The translations under genes and the position numbers were made by a program. Positions 9,608 through 22,184 of a DNA stretch of 64,000 bases are shown one piece after another (the first letter of the stretch is position 1; every line of letters begins with the position of its first letter). The stretch comes from Todiramphus chloris collaris (lineage: Eukaryota; Chordata; Aves; Coraciiformes; Alcedinidae). Where the stretch lies: positions 2,468,123 through 2,532,122 of the forward strand of contig JANVCC010000030.1 of assembly GCA_025345505.1 (NCBI GenBank), written 5' to 3'. Under the pieces are notes generated by a model, which worked only from the letters and a program-made list of their open reading frames with translations, did no database searches and was not told where the DNA came from.

Positions 9608-11837
9608 CTCCTCTCAAACTGTTTAGTGAAAAAGAACAACAGTATGAAAAATTATTTTCATTCTGTCACATAATTCCTGGCAGAAATTGGTACCACACAG
9701 GATGGAGAACTGCATTTTAATCTGATAATGTGTGTGATTTTTATAGTTTATGGGCTTCAGACTGAGGGAAAGAAGATTTAAATGTTCTATGAACCACATA
9801 ACTTTGTGATTCTTATTCAAAGTCTCACCAAAGTAAATAATAATAATAATTTGCATATATTTGTGTACATTTTCAGAGAACTTTCTAAAGATGGGTGCTG
9901 TCCTGCCCATTTGCAGATGGGCCGCTATGTACAGCACCATCCTGAAGTAGGCTGAATGCTTCCTCGCAACTACCAAGGGAAATGAAGGAAGCAAAGAGAG
10001 CATCCACATTTTCAATTGATGAAAGAGTCTGATTAGTACAGTGAACCAAAATAATTTTTCTTAAAGATATTTGAAAACATTTTGAAAACTTGAAATACCT
10101 TTTCTTATCTGAAGCAGACCAATTTTTATTTTAATATTTTCTTTTAGTGGCAAGCCTAATCATCCCGAAATGAGACATAACATACATGGGGGTGTGGCAC
10201 ATTGTTCCATTTAATCCAAACTTCAATAAAGCATGTTTTTGCTTTCTTGTAAAAGAAATTCTCAAAAATTTACTTTTACAACTTAATTTTAAGCTGTAAG
10301 CCCTCTCCAGTCCCCTCCCGAATCCTTTGATCTGCTATGCTGGCAAATTATTGCATCAGTTTCCTTAAACAAATTCTACTCCTGGTAAAATTTGTTGATA
10401 AGAGGCAACATGTGACTGCCCAGATATTGTAAATGTGGCATTTTGCATTAATATCATGTTACATTAAGAAGATCAAGATCAAGTAAGAGTTAGAGGAAGA
10501 TTCAACATGTCTCCTTGCTCAACCTTAAGCTAAGGCCTCCATGACAAAAATTATTTCTGTGAGTTCTGATGAAAAAAGATGGTGCGGTGTGACTCTCAGG
10601 TTCTACTGTGATGAGGTAATGTTTACATCTTGTTATTACAGGCCAGTTTATAAATGTGCCCTATTTAACTGCAGGTAGTTATTGGAAAAAAGACTACATT
10701 AACAATGAAATTGTGGAAATAGCATAAATTTAAACCACAGTCTATTTTGCACTAGACCTTTCTTGTAAAAGCTTTTTCCCCCTCTCATTTATAACAGTGT
10801 AAAGGCCTGAATCTAAAGAATCTGCCACTTCTATTGATATCGGTGGCCTCTGCATCGTGACTTTGGGTAAAGGCAGCTCTTTTAATGTCAGTGGATTTAT
10901 CTTTTTATGATTGGCTAATTAGTCCTCTGTGGAGATACAGCAGTATTAATTAGTGGAGAATTGTATGCACAGGGCACAGTGTAATGTCCCTGGTAAAACT
11001 AAACAATACAGATAAAAATATGTGAAAACAGTGAGAAAAAAGTAATGTGATCAATAAGCAGTAGCCATGCAAATGAGAGAAACTGTGTGGAACTGTGATG
11101 TAAAAAACATATGAAAAAAATTGGGTGCCTCAAACAGCATGTTTTTAATTTCCTGCTGTCTTCCTCAACCAGAGAGAAAAGGTGTTAGTTATGAAATAGG
11201 GAAAAACATATAGAAGAAAATCCATTTGCAACTTGGATGCTTTGACAATTTTGGATCATGCATGCAAAACATTCAACCATCCTTTTATTAGATGACAGCA
11301 AGTGAAGTTCATGCAGTTTCAGACAAAAGATTTCTGAACTAGGTACTTGTTTCCTTCACACAAAATAATAGTTTTAAGCATTTCAGCTATTAGCCTGAGA
11401 AGAGAAATTGTGTCATTTTAGTTTTGGGGCTTTTTAAAATTCTGCTCCTCATGAGAAACTAAACATGCCTTTCATGACTGTCTGAATATAGACAACCTTG
11501 CTACTGTGAGCATGACTGACTGGTTTTCCAAAAAGGACACCCTTAGGTAGGAAAGAAAAGAGATAAAAATGATGCACTGAGAAAATGCTGTTCAGAAGCC
11601 TGCTGTAAAGTGTTCCTACAAAGTTCCATAGGAAAAAGAAGAAAGTGACCCAAAATTTAAACATGCACAGAAATGCTGAGGGAGAAGGCAATGTGTACAG
11701 CCTTTAAAAAGTTTGCTTAATATTGAACTGAACTCAACTGTTCATAGGAACAAAGAGAATATACAGAGCATCACATAGTACCAATGGTGGTGGCATGCAG
11801 ACACCAAAATTGTCAAAATTTGCAACCTGCATAATAC

Positions 11838-11864
11838 CTTTGGTTGAATTGCTCCAACGGTTAC
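11838..11864 (-). other. NLGN1: NLGN1 splice insert B (27 nt between tandem donors)
   Basis: These 27 nt encode the nine-residue insert that distinguishes NLGN1 +B from -B (GNRWSNSTK, or equivalently NRWSNSTKG). It carries the N-glycosylation sequon NST at rat N303. The insert is the tail of the exon, bounded by the upstream donor GAAG|GTAACC and the downstream donor AAAG|GTATTA, so it is included or lost by choice of 5' splice site. Using the upstream donor joins SE to GLFQRA, the arrangement seen in NLGN2 and NLGN3. In mammals, insert B and its glycan restrict NLGN1 to beta-neurexins lacking the site-4 insert. The tandem-donor layout is seen in the sequence. Use of both sites in this species is inferred. 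Confidence 0.85.
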
Positions 11865-12050
11865 CTTCAGAATAATGGGATAAAGTCAACAGATTGACGC
11901 ATGAACCGCCTGCACCAGATCCAAAAACAGTTATTCTTAATGGGTCACCACCAAAGAAACCAATATTCTCGCTAGTCCACCGCAAAGCTTGAATTAAATC
12001 AAGGAGGCCATAGTTTCCTTTTGCTGCTTGGTCTCCAGTGCTCAAAAATC
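11838..12050 (-). CDS. NLGN1: NLGN1 internal exon, 213 nt long form (nucleophile-elbow region and insert B)
   Basis: This exon encodes about 70 residues, rat positions 237-306, running from [11 protein letters not shown] to RWSNSTK with split Gly codons at both ends (phase 1 in and out). The hydrolase consensus GESAG around the catalytic Ser is replaced by FGSGAGGSC, so the nucleophile is Gly281 and the domain cannot be an active esterase; this is typical of neuroligins. The acceptor is CATTCGCAG|GATTTT. A good branch-point match (TGCTAAC) lies about 30 nt upstream, at 12079-12085. The 3' end has two usable donors: ACCAAAG|GTATTA at 11837 (this entry) and CTGAAG|GTAACC at 11864, which gives a 186-nt form. 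Both forms keep frame. The preceding exon, which should end in VNYRLGVL plus a split Gly, was not found up to 64000. Confidence 0.96.
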
Positions 12051-14992
12051 CTGCGAATGCAAATGAAAAAAGAAAGGGTTAGCAAATGCTCTTCTGAGTA
12101 ATCCTATTGCAATCTTCTACAGAAGATTTCAAAAGTATATGCCATTAAATGTTATGCAACTGCATATTTTTCCATATTCTCTGGACAACAATTTTCAATT
12201 TTGCACTTTTCCTGGAACAAATTCTTTGGCACTCACTCTTTTGGCCATGATACGTTAACGTAGGGAAGATGAAGATATATCCCAGGCAACATACACAACC
12301 AAGTCTTAACAGGTCACATTGTATTACTCCCAAAGACTTCACATTGATTGTCCTAAGTTTAAGAATGAAGATTTAGCAAACAGATACACTGGAGTCATTT
12401 TGGAAGTGATTTGGTCAACTGTCTGCACTTAGATGCAATCATGAGCTTTGCATGTGACTGAGAGGCAATAGTTTGGCTGCTTTGTAGACTGTGTTTGGTT
12501 ACGTCCGGATAACACACTATCTTTGCCTTTTTTCTCCCCCCAGAAATGCAGCTTAGGTCACAGGACAAGCTAGGTTGAACAATGCAAGCAGCTCCAACTC
12601 CCTGAGGTCCCTCCCACAGTCATTAACCTGAGTTAATTGAATCTATATTAGATGGATAAAGACCATTTAAGCTGTTTCCATGACCTCTTAAGATCTAAAA
12701 GATAAGAGCTCAGGGGTAATGCCAAGAGCACAAGAACTGCTCCCTTTTATTCCTACTGGAAGAAAAACAGTGGAATGTGTCATGTGCAGGAACAACTGTT
12801 TTACACTTCACTCACAGCAATACCCTCATATTTAGTATTGCTGTTGCTCTTGTCATTAGAGCCTACGGACTCTAAAGGGTGCGCAATAAAAACTTTGAAG
12901 AATGTCTCTGTTGATAAAAGACATTGAGACATTGCTTTGCTTTTGAATCCCCTTTGTTGACATTTCCAATTTCTCAGCTTAATAAACAAAAGTTTAAATA
13001 ATACCAGCATTATGAAGTAGCCCAGCACCTGCATTTGCATATCAAACTGATTTAATGCTCACTAATCGACAGCGTAACTGTTTTCCAGTACATGCTTTGT
13101 AGAGAAATTCAGCCACTACAACAATTATTTCCACATTAATTAGATATTAGTGGATCTTTTAGTCTCGTCAAAGTTCTACTGATTTAACTCTCTTGAGTGC
13201 AGGCAGCCTACTTAAAAGAAGTTTACAGTAGTTTTTCAGACAAATGGCTATCAAAGGAGTCCTACTGTTTCACTATGACAATAAAAGCAGCTTCTAAGAA
13301 GAAAGACAACGTAGATGCATACATATATAAAGTACGGCTTTCACAAGAACACAGATAGGTGCATGTGTGCATGTATATTCATGTATATAGTGAACAGGTC
13401 ATTTGTTGCTTTACTATTATTCTGATTTGGCTTCAAATGTCAAGTTTACATTTGGTATTCTGTTGTATGTGTAAACCTTTATACTAAAAGACCTTCTTTG
13501 TTGTAAACTGCACTGAAAGCTAATTGGCCTTGCTGCCTCTGTAGTTGAGCTATGCTCCGTTTAGGGCAAGCAGCTTTGTTTGTGTAGGTCAATCCTGATT
13601 TTTGTTACCATGGAGAAGGAACAGGAAAGTGGCATAAGGTGCCAGGCCAGCAATTCTCCCACTTCCAGACCTAATGTACCAAGTCTAATGGGCATACTTC
13701 ATTCACTGTAGCCATAGTAAATTGTTGCTCTGATACTAGACTTTAAAATAACCCCTATTGTACAACCAAAACCTGCCATATTTACTACTTAACTGCATAA
13801 AAAAAAGTGAAGTAGCATCACTACCATAGAAGAAAATACCATCTTGATATTCAGGGGAAGCCCAGTAAGGAAGGCATATATAATTAATTCATTCTCATTT
13901 TACTATTGCAACTCAGTACTGACTTGAGATGATATATTACTCTGCTTCAATCTCTTTCATTTTCCTCCATGTAGCCAGAGGGGCTGGTGTGCGTGCCTAT
14001 GTGAAAGGATGGCTCCAGTATAATCCTTCCTGCACAGAAGCATTCATTCCCATCTTCATGCTCCAGTAAAATGTTGTCCCCCGTAAACAGTTTTTAAGGA
14101 CCCAGAGAGATGATGTCTCTGAATCTATGAGAGCAAATCTAATGAAAGCTTCCTAACCAGTCCCACTGCCTTTGTCAGCCTGCTTGGAGTTGAGGGATGG
14201 TACCAGTGACTGTAACAAAATTAAAATGTAGGAATTTATGGGAACTACAGGATCCTGTGGCTGCACATGCTGTGAGAGAGTCTTCCCCTTCCTCTGTGTA
14301 AGTATACGGCTGTGGAAAATCAGTGACAAACCAGTTCATCATATTAAGTACATAAGTGACTGCACTGATTTAAGGGATTAGAGGAATGATTGACACTGGC
14401 GGTCCTCAAAACACAGGCAGCAATGAGATGAGAGCAGTTACAGCAGTTACCAAAATTCTGCCTTAAACTAGTCCCTCTTTGCTTTTTTTCCTTTTCCCTG
14501 CCCTGAGCCTGGCCAATATCTGCTCTCAGCAAGAGCTGCAGCCTTGGTTCAAGAAGATCCTGTAAATTTCTCAAAGTGATTCAAATTTATTAGGAAAATA
14601 GACGGTGGGGTTATAGGTGAGATACAGTGATCGCCTTGAAGGAAAACAATTGCTAACACTCAGACTTTCTGAAAAAGTTGTTTTCTGTTCTCTGCGTAAT
14701 ATGCATCAAAGTGGGAGGCAAGTAAGTCTTTTCCTAAAAAAGCAACAGATTAACATTATAGGCAGAGCTGTAGGGCAATCCCCTGCTGTTAAAGGAGTTC
14801 ACATCAAGCCCTGAAGCTTGACAGGGAAATTGGAAATCCTTGGGAAACTATAAATATACTGCTTTTAAAGAATCTTTGCAAAAAGGATCTTAAAAAGAGA
14901 GCAAAAGAGGAAATGTCTCCTGTTGCTAAAAGCAAACATCAGGAACCTTGTAGTCAGTACAGGGAATGTGCCAGAAGGGGGAGCTTTCAGTT

Positions 14993-15024
<32 letters not shown>
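12051..15024 (-). other. NLGN1 large intron, part 1 (up to the assembly gap)
   Basis: This stretch starts with the acceptor and branch region of the 213-nt exon (TGCTAAC at 12079-12085, then a pyrimidine-rich stretch). Beyond that it is unannotated AT-rich sequence, with no exon or confidently named repeat. The right end is an uninterrupted run of at least 28 A (14997-15024) abutting the gap. Confidence 0.85.
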
Positions 15025-15124
15025 NNNNNNNNNNNNNNNNNNNNNNNNNNNNNNNNNNNNNNNNNNNNNNNNNNNNNNNNNNNNNNNNNNNNNNNNNNNN
15101 NNNNNNNNNNNNNNNNNNNNNNNN
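15025..15124. other. Assembly gap (100 N)
   Basis: Exactly 100 N bases, the customary placeholder for a gap of unknown size. The left flank is an A run of at least 28, and the right flank is purine-rich ('ataagagagaagaagaaaa'). The missing sequence is probably a longer A/purine-rich simple repeat that defeated sequencing, but its true length is unknown. All coordinates above 15124 are nominal relative to the exons. Confidence 0.98.
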
Positions 15125-17488
15125 ATAAGAGAGAAGAAGAAAAAAAGAAGTATTGGTAATATTCTCCTCATTCATCTATATTAGACAAATTATGACTTGT
15201 GTCCAGAGCAACAGCTCCGATGCAAAAGAAATATCTCACGCCTCCTCAGCAAGAACCCTGTTGGCTGACTTCCATATCTACACAAGATGGATGATTATTG
15301 ATGTTGACTTTCATGACATGAAACATTTCTATCTCATTTTTCAGAACCGTAAGATGCCTGTTAATACCACCACCTGTTCATGCCTTTTTTTCTTGTATGC
15401 AGTAGCATCAGCAGGGCTTAGAAGCATTCAGAATGTCATGAAATCAGAAATAGGACTGATAAAACTGATGAGTTTTTTCTTTCCAGTTTGTGGTTTGTTT
15501 GCTTGTTTTTTTCCCAGCAATAAGTACCTCGATACAGTTAAACTCATCTAACTATACACCCGTAGAGAAATGCTTTAACACACAGCATCTTACCCAGTCT
15601 ATAGGTCTGTGGGTGAAAGTACTTATTCCTATTTATCACTTTAAATAGAGATTGCAACAATATATTTTGCCTTTATCCCAAGAGGAGCTTTCAGTATGTA
15701 ATTAATAACATACCACACATTTCTATGCATTTCTATGACACGGCCATTACACTATCTACATATTACGCTAGCAATTTTGAGTTGCAGAGGGGAACCTGCC
15801 CTTGCTGAAAAGGGCTTGTGTGTTCAAAAGCTTGTCTGTTTTCAACTTTATCAGATAGTCTATTAAAATATATTATCCCTTTCTGCAAATGCCGACTTAT
15901 TATTTTCCTTGGATTATCATCTCACCAAGAACATTGCTATCATATGCTACCACCTTTTGCTCCTGTAAAAAGAGTGAAGTAAATTATTCCTTATTTTAGT
16001 TATTCCAGGAAGACATTTGCAAAAGAACTTATTTTTGCATTATTCTCTAAAAAGGTCAGATTGAGCTAATTTAGTTCCATAATTAAGTCCTTCTACTGGA
16101 AATATTCCAATCATCATCTGAACAATTGCCTTTTTATATTCTGAATGGAGAGGTTATCTCTTCTTTTATCTCCTCCAAAGGAGCAGACTCTAATAGAATT
16201 ATGGAAGTGAGGATGTGGTCTTTTGTGAGTTTAAGAAAGAGATTTATTAAGCTCATTTGGACCATTTCTCTGTTACATGTCTGTTAGACAAATAGGCAGA
16301 GTGTGCCACAACCAGGCCCTGTATTTTGTGTTAAGATAAATTTTAATGCTTTATAGGCTTATCTGCCTGGGTAATGATTTCTGCTTGCCAGTCAGATAAA
16401 TCTTTTTCTAATATGATTCCAGCATTTTTGAAGAGTAAATAAAATAATGGAGTTGGGAAATTTAAAATATTTTGTTGAAAATCTTAGTAGATTGAATTAT
16501 TTTAAGCTCAGGCCTAATTTGAACATTCAAATTAATGCAGAGGGGAAGGCCAAGACAGAATTTTTCCTGATGTAAAAGACTGCTACAACCTGATGGTGCA
16601 GTAAAAGACTACATGACTTTTGGTGGGTACCCAAGTGCCATTTCACATCACAGAGAAATAAACCTTCCCTCTGATAAGTTCTGCCCATGTGAGCATTTCA
16701 TAGCCCAGCAACATTTATGGCTGGATGACAGTAAGGGGCAGAATGTCTTGTTGGACAAAAGTAGTATATCTGCCTATGAGAAAATAAACAGCAACAAACG
16801 CTACTCCAAAAATAAAAACACAAGAGCTTAGAAGAACTGGTCTGACCTGCTAAAAGGGCTTTTTCAAAGAGCTGTACTACTGAAACCAGTAACACTTAAG
16901 ATTTTCATACTACCCGCCTGTTTAGGCATGTGTTATACTAACTTACCTATATTTCCTGTTACAATTCCCTATGCAGTCAAATGTCATCTTGTATTTTGTT
17001 AAATGCAAATGTTAAACTGTACAAGTATAAATGCATCAATGCATAGTGGGAAGAATACAGGACATATTTTGAGGGAGGAATTTATATTCCATCTGCACTG
17101 CAAGTTCCTTGGTTAGGACTTTAGTTTGACCTCTTCTATTAACACTGAATGGTAATTGCCACATAGAGAAAATTTCAATTGCCCTTTAAACTATACCTAC
17201 TCGGTTAGAAACAGGAGCAAGATAAGCAAATTCTTAAGCAACATGGTTAAACTTAAAAACCATATTTGCTTTCATCTCCCTTGAATTCTCATCTGCTAAC
17301 TAATCTGAATGAATTACGTGAGCAGCAGCTCTGTGAACATTAATGTATATGTGATATTCATGAAGCAGAGGATACTGTTCTTCGCTTTGCTGACCAGCAG
17401 ATCCTAATATTAATAACATATTTTAGTAATGGATAAGGGGTAAGGTGACTAAAAGGACTAGGAATTCACATAAGGAAGATATAGGAGA

Positions 17489-17524
17489 ATACAAACTATT
17501 CAGTGCATACAAACTATTCAGTGC
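17489..17524. repeat. Perfect 18-nt tandem duplication
   Basis: The unit ATACAAACTATTCAGTGC occurs twice head to tail with no mismatch. Perfect identity suggests a recent event or a short tandem locus that may vary in copy number. No function is implied. Confidence 0.9.
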
Positions 17525-17709
17525 AAGAAAAATACTCCTTTGTAGATATCTGCAATATACCTCTGTTTGAGAAAGAGATTTGATTTTAATTTTATGCATA
17601 GAAGATAAATTAGTCAAAATCTTTGCAGGTGGAAACACTGCACTTTTAAACAATTAAAAACCAAACATTCTGTTGCAAAATATTTGTTAACAGATGTCTG
17701 TTGCCAAGT

Positions 17710-17826
17710 TGGACAGGGCTCTGAGCAATCAGATCTACTTGAAGATGTCCTTGCTCATTGCAGGGAGGCTGGACTGGATTACCTTTTAAGGTCCCTTCCA
17801 ACCCAAAGCATTCTATGATTCTATAC
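17710..17826 (+). mobile_element. CR1 LINE 3'-end fragment (~115 nt)
   Basis: The segment has the CR1 3' UTR sequence 'ggacagggctctgagcaatc', 'gatctacttgaagatgtcct', 'tgctcattgcagggaggctg', 'gactggattaccttttaagg', 'tcccttccaacccaaagc' and the terminal 'attctatgattctata'. It is better preserved than the other short copies and its 3' terminus is nearly intact. It is a 5'-truncated copy, antisense to NLGN1. Confidence 0.93.
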
Positions 17827-20800
17827 ATTACAGGCACATATTTGCAAACTGTTCACTTTCCACATAGCGAGGTTACATGACTGGTCACATATATTGTTCA
17901 AAAACTTACTTATACTTTCCGATATCATACCAAAAACTTTATAAATTTAGGACAAATATCTTCCATACAAATAGCCTGTGCTGATTTTTTTAGGCCCACA
18001 ACTCTGTTTTGGGATGTGTTAGGTCACATTTCTGCAGTGATCAAGTTGTAACTACCAAAATTGCTGAATGTGCCATATAAGACTGGCTGAAGTGATGAGG
18101 GGACCAGGAACGGTTCTGATATGAGGCCAGTTTAATTACAAATGTTTCAGAACTGTGGAATTTGTGGGTTTGGGGGTTTTTTTAAACAAAGACTCTTATG
18201 GAATAAAAATCTATCCATTCAATATGGCTGGACTATGTGGCTGACTTAAAAGAACACCTCAGAAACAGAAAACTTTTTTGTGTGCAGTTTTTCCCACTGT
18301 TCACATATCCTCAGTCACTCAGTAAAAAACTAGGAAACAGCTCAACTATTTTAACTGTTTTAATTAAGCTGTGTTACTGTAAGAACAGTACCTCAAGGTT
18401 AAGTGTAAGAACAATAAACTGTACTGTGAGTAATGTGAGACAGCTGCAGTTACTCATTAACTTACCAAACTCTAAAGTGGTGCAGAAAAGTAAGGCAGAA
18501 TTGCTTAAAAATACCAGCAGTACCAACTTCACTGGCCAGTGCTATTGCCCCAGCAGTTATTCCCATTCATTTCACCAAAGTAGCCAATTTGCAGAATTGA
18601 ATCTGTAAATAGAGGAACTTGTAACTATAGCCTTTGGCATTTTGAAAGTATACATGGAGAAGAGCGTGTGATGATGTATAAACCCTGATGTGCTTTTTCA
18701 GCATTGCTATTTTACTGTTGGAGTATTTCACACGCCTCCCAGAGTATCAAATCCTTTGAGTTAATATTAGCAAAGACCAGAGGCTACAAAAAAGGATGGC
18801 CTTTCCTCGTGGCTCTTTGAAACAATGGAAGTTTTCACTTCCTTGCCTTTTACTTAATTTCTTTTCCCATGAGAGGCTAAACGAATGAAGTTACAGAAGT
18901 CCCTTACAGCTGTTTCAGTCTGGCATCTGTCACCTGCCAGCACCAATGCATGACAGCAAACGTCTAGCATAGAGGCAGATCATGACAGAGTGAAGCATCT
19001 CACAGCAGAGCACTTTACTCCATTGTCAAAGAGGCATTGGCACGACTTCACTGGGTGCAGTGCAGCCCCAAAGCAGGCTAACCCTCAGCCTTTTTCCAAC
19101 ACAGGTTCTCTTTCACAGCCTAGATCAAAGCCCTTCAAATGTCAAAAGAAGTCTGGATGAAGCCAGATTTTTTCCTATCCTGGAAAATTATCCTCAACCA
19201 TTATGGAAGAAAGGAAGATGCTTAGATTGACTGTGACATTCTTGGCAAGTAGATAGTAGATGTTGAAACAGTCTGAGATTATAATTTCTAGCATTCTCTG
19301 AGGGTGACTTTCTTTAAAGTTTCAGCAAAGAGATGATACATGTCCGGCAGTGCTTTCTTATCTGCCTCTTCCTCATGAGGTCAATGGTTATTTTCCATTC
19401 AAATTCTGGCTCTTCTCAATGTGCGAGACATTTGTGTACCGGTCCCTGTGATAATCCCATGCTTGCACGTGGGGTGGTGGTATGGGGCGGGCCCACACAA
19501 TGAAGCAGGTCAGTGGTTGTTTGCAAACTGCTGAGCTGGCTGGTTTTCTCTGCCTGCAGCGCAGCACAGCACAGTGTTGTTTCTCTCCAGCTCTGCCAGC
19601 CCATGTCAAGTGTGACCAGCGAGTGGGTCACAGCTCTCACAGTGTGTGGCAGGCTTGTCAGACACAGGGCAATGGTGAGAATACAAGAAGTCCGATGTTT
19701 GTCACAGTACTGTCAGCTGCGAGACAAGGTTCACAGAAGCAATACTCTAAGCCTGCACAGTAGAGTTGGTATCAGGGTGGCAAGTGTAGACTGATCCCGT
19801 GCGCTGCAGGCAGTTCATGCAGCCAACATTTTGGCTTTGTCACAGGGAGTGCAGGGGCTTCAGCTGCCCTCTGCTTGTCAGACCTCTGCTTGAGTGCAAT
19901 GTAGCCAGTCCCAAATGACCACCTGAGAAATCAGCTCTAGAGTGGCTTATTATAGACAATCTTTACAGAAGAGTCAAATAAAAGTCTGATAACAATCTTG
20001 AAGATACGTTGAAAGAGTTCTATAAGCTATAGGGCTAGTCCAGTAGAAGTGATCTTTAATAGTGATTTCTGAATATGTTGTAAAAGGAAAAAAAGGAGGA
20101 GGCAAGTCTAGTCTCAGAAATACAGCTGCAGAAACTACTTTTACAAGATTTTAAGTGATATGTGCTGACATATTGGAAAGTAGAAGTAAGCCTTAAGAAC
20201 TGATGAATGACATTTGGCATAGGTGGATGCAAAAGGCAGCTGGAGTACGTTTGATTTGATTTTCTCTTTAAAAATACAGACAGAAAAATGGGGTTTGCTA
20301 TAGAAAAGAGCAGGTATCTATGAATATTTTCATCTTTGAAAAAATAAGCAATTCTGCTGCCAGCAGACGACATCTGCTTAAATGCCTTCCACAGAGTAAA
20401 AAAATCATAGTTGTTAATACATGGCTAAGTCATGCTCTAGGGCAAGACAACTTTTAGTTTAAAGTATTTTTAAGTTGCATACAAACTTTTCACGGGAAAT
20501 GAACAATGCCGTATTACTAAGTAACACAACAGTAATGCTTTTATGAACCATTGTCTACAAGAACTTTTACAAAAATATAAATGAAATCAATAGTCTCTAA
20601 AAGACACGATGGGAAACCCCAAATCTTATTATAGGATAAAGAGTGAAGTAATAAAAATCAAACAGATACTGATCCTTTCAGATATACTCAGCCAAAGCTC
20701 AAATGATAAGGAAATACTATATGAGAGAACAAAAATGTCCACAGCCAAAACCATCACTTGACTTTCCTACTTGGCAGAGGAAAGCGATGCCCTGAGGGAG

Positions 20801-22136
20801 AGATTTTTGTCTTCAGCAGGATAGAATGCACAGCTGTTCCAGTCCTACTTACTTCAAGTAGAGCAATATACAAAATTAAGTAGCCCACAGCACATTGCAT
20901 CAAATATCTGTCCTTTACTATGGTCTTTCAGCACCTTTCAGAAACAAGACATTAAGATATACTAGTCTTTCATCCAATATGCCATAGTTTTTAACTTTAG
21001 ATGATACAATTAAAAGCAGTACCTACAAACCTGGAAAACATGTTGTACTGGAGAGTTAACAAATATCAGTGTTCTTAATGTACAAGGCTTAAAAAAATCA
21101 AGATTGACCCCACAAAGAAAAGTTCGCTTTCCATTTTCCTTCAAGATTTGGACAAAACAAGTTCATTATTTCAAGGCAGCCCAGGTGGCATTTGAAGATC
21201 TTTTACTCAATACATTTGAGAAAATTTTGCTATATAATGACCTGTGTAACATGTGCAGCTACTCAGAACTACAAATAGTTTTGATTCACCTTTAAAAAGC
21301 ATATTTTAGGTAGTATGTTTTAATTATGTTTTTACGTGCCAGAGAAAACTTCTTCTAACTTATGCCTGGAAACTGTCTTTCCTTCATAATGGTCACTCTG
21401 GTTGTACACTAGTATATATTTTCAGTAATACCAGACAGTGTTTCAGAATTTTGAGTATGTATGTTAATGAAAGGAAGGATGGTTTTTATTTCACTAGAAG
21501 GGAAAAATTCATATTTTAGAAAAAAAAATAATTATATAATTATGAGTTCCATTGAGAGGGACAGCACCATAAGTTTTGATATTTCTTCACAGCGTTGATA
21601 TTTGCAATGAGGGTCCAATCAATGCTAATATATATTCTATGAGCTGATGAAAGGGAAGTCAGAAATTTTCATGTAAAACTGCATATGCAAATCACTGGTT
21701 AGAAGCCTAGCAGCCATTTGAAAATGCAATCTTTCAATCAGAGCACAGAAATTATGGTGCTAATTTACTGTGAACTCAAATCGCCTTATTTGAAAATAAA
21801 TAGAAAAGATTAACCATTGGACCAATTTACCAAGAACTGCATTCAGTATGTCATCACTTGCATTTTTAAAACAGAACTGGAAGCTTTCAAAAATTATGTC
21901 ATTGTTCAGATAACATTTAATTCAGGAAAGTTTTATGAATAGTATAATATAGGTAGGAGCCATACCACATCATCACAAAAAAGTCTTCTCCGTTTTGAAT
22001 GTATGAGTTAAACAACATATGAGACATAAATAATCCAAATCTGACTTACATAGCCTGATCAGTGCAGACAGATCTTTTAAAAGTTCAAGGAATTTAAATA
22101 AGTTTTGAGAAAGTCTGAGAAATAAAGCTTTTCAAG

Positions 22137-22184
22137 CTTCCTTCTTTCTCTCTTCCTCTCCTTCTCCTCTTCCCTTCTCTTTTT
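22137..22184. repeat. 48-nt pure polypyrimidine tract
   Basis: Every base from 22137 to 22184 is C or T on the plus strand, so the NLGN1 transcript carries a 48-nt purine tract here. It is framed by three AAGCTT palindromes (22126-22131, 22134-22139, 22188-22193). Long homopurine-homopyrimidine tracts can form triplex DNA, though mirror symmetry here is only partial. Confidence 0.9.

Larger units (their letters stand above)
7180..11837 (-). other. NLGN1: NLGN1 intron between the 213-nt and 790-nt exons (4,658 nt, phase 1)
   Basis: The donor is GTATTA at 11837, or GTAACC at 11864 for the -B form. The acceptor ends CCCCACAG at 7180. Contents seen: a perfect short hairpin at 8153-8186, a related inverted pair at 8591-8608 and 9176-9193 that looks like an old dispersed repeat, and a CR1 3' end at 9541-9607. 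No additional coding exon is evident. Confidence 0.93.

Noticed and set aside
9623-10015. 130-codon open frame on the minus strand inside an NLGN1 intron
   Set aside because: It does not match any neuroligin segment, and the flanking exons already join in frame without it.
4468-12050. Assignment to NLGN2, NLGN3 or NLGN4 instead of NLGN1
   Set aside because: The insert B sequence, the cytoplasmic tail and the HSHSTTRV ending are specific to NLGN1.
14913-15175. Open frames running through the N gap
   Set aside because: They translate unknown bases and homopolymer Lys/Phe. They are artefacts.
15153-15551. 132-codon open frame on the plus strand beside the gap
   Set aside because: No recognisable domain, and it is of a length expected by chance in 64 kb. 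Its start lies just after the N run.
18237-18608. 123-codon open frame on the plus strand
   Set aside because: No domain, Ser/Asn-rich, no splice or promoter signals. Chance is sufficient.
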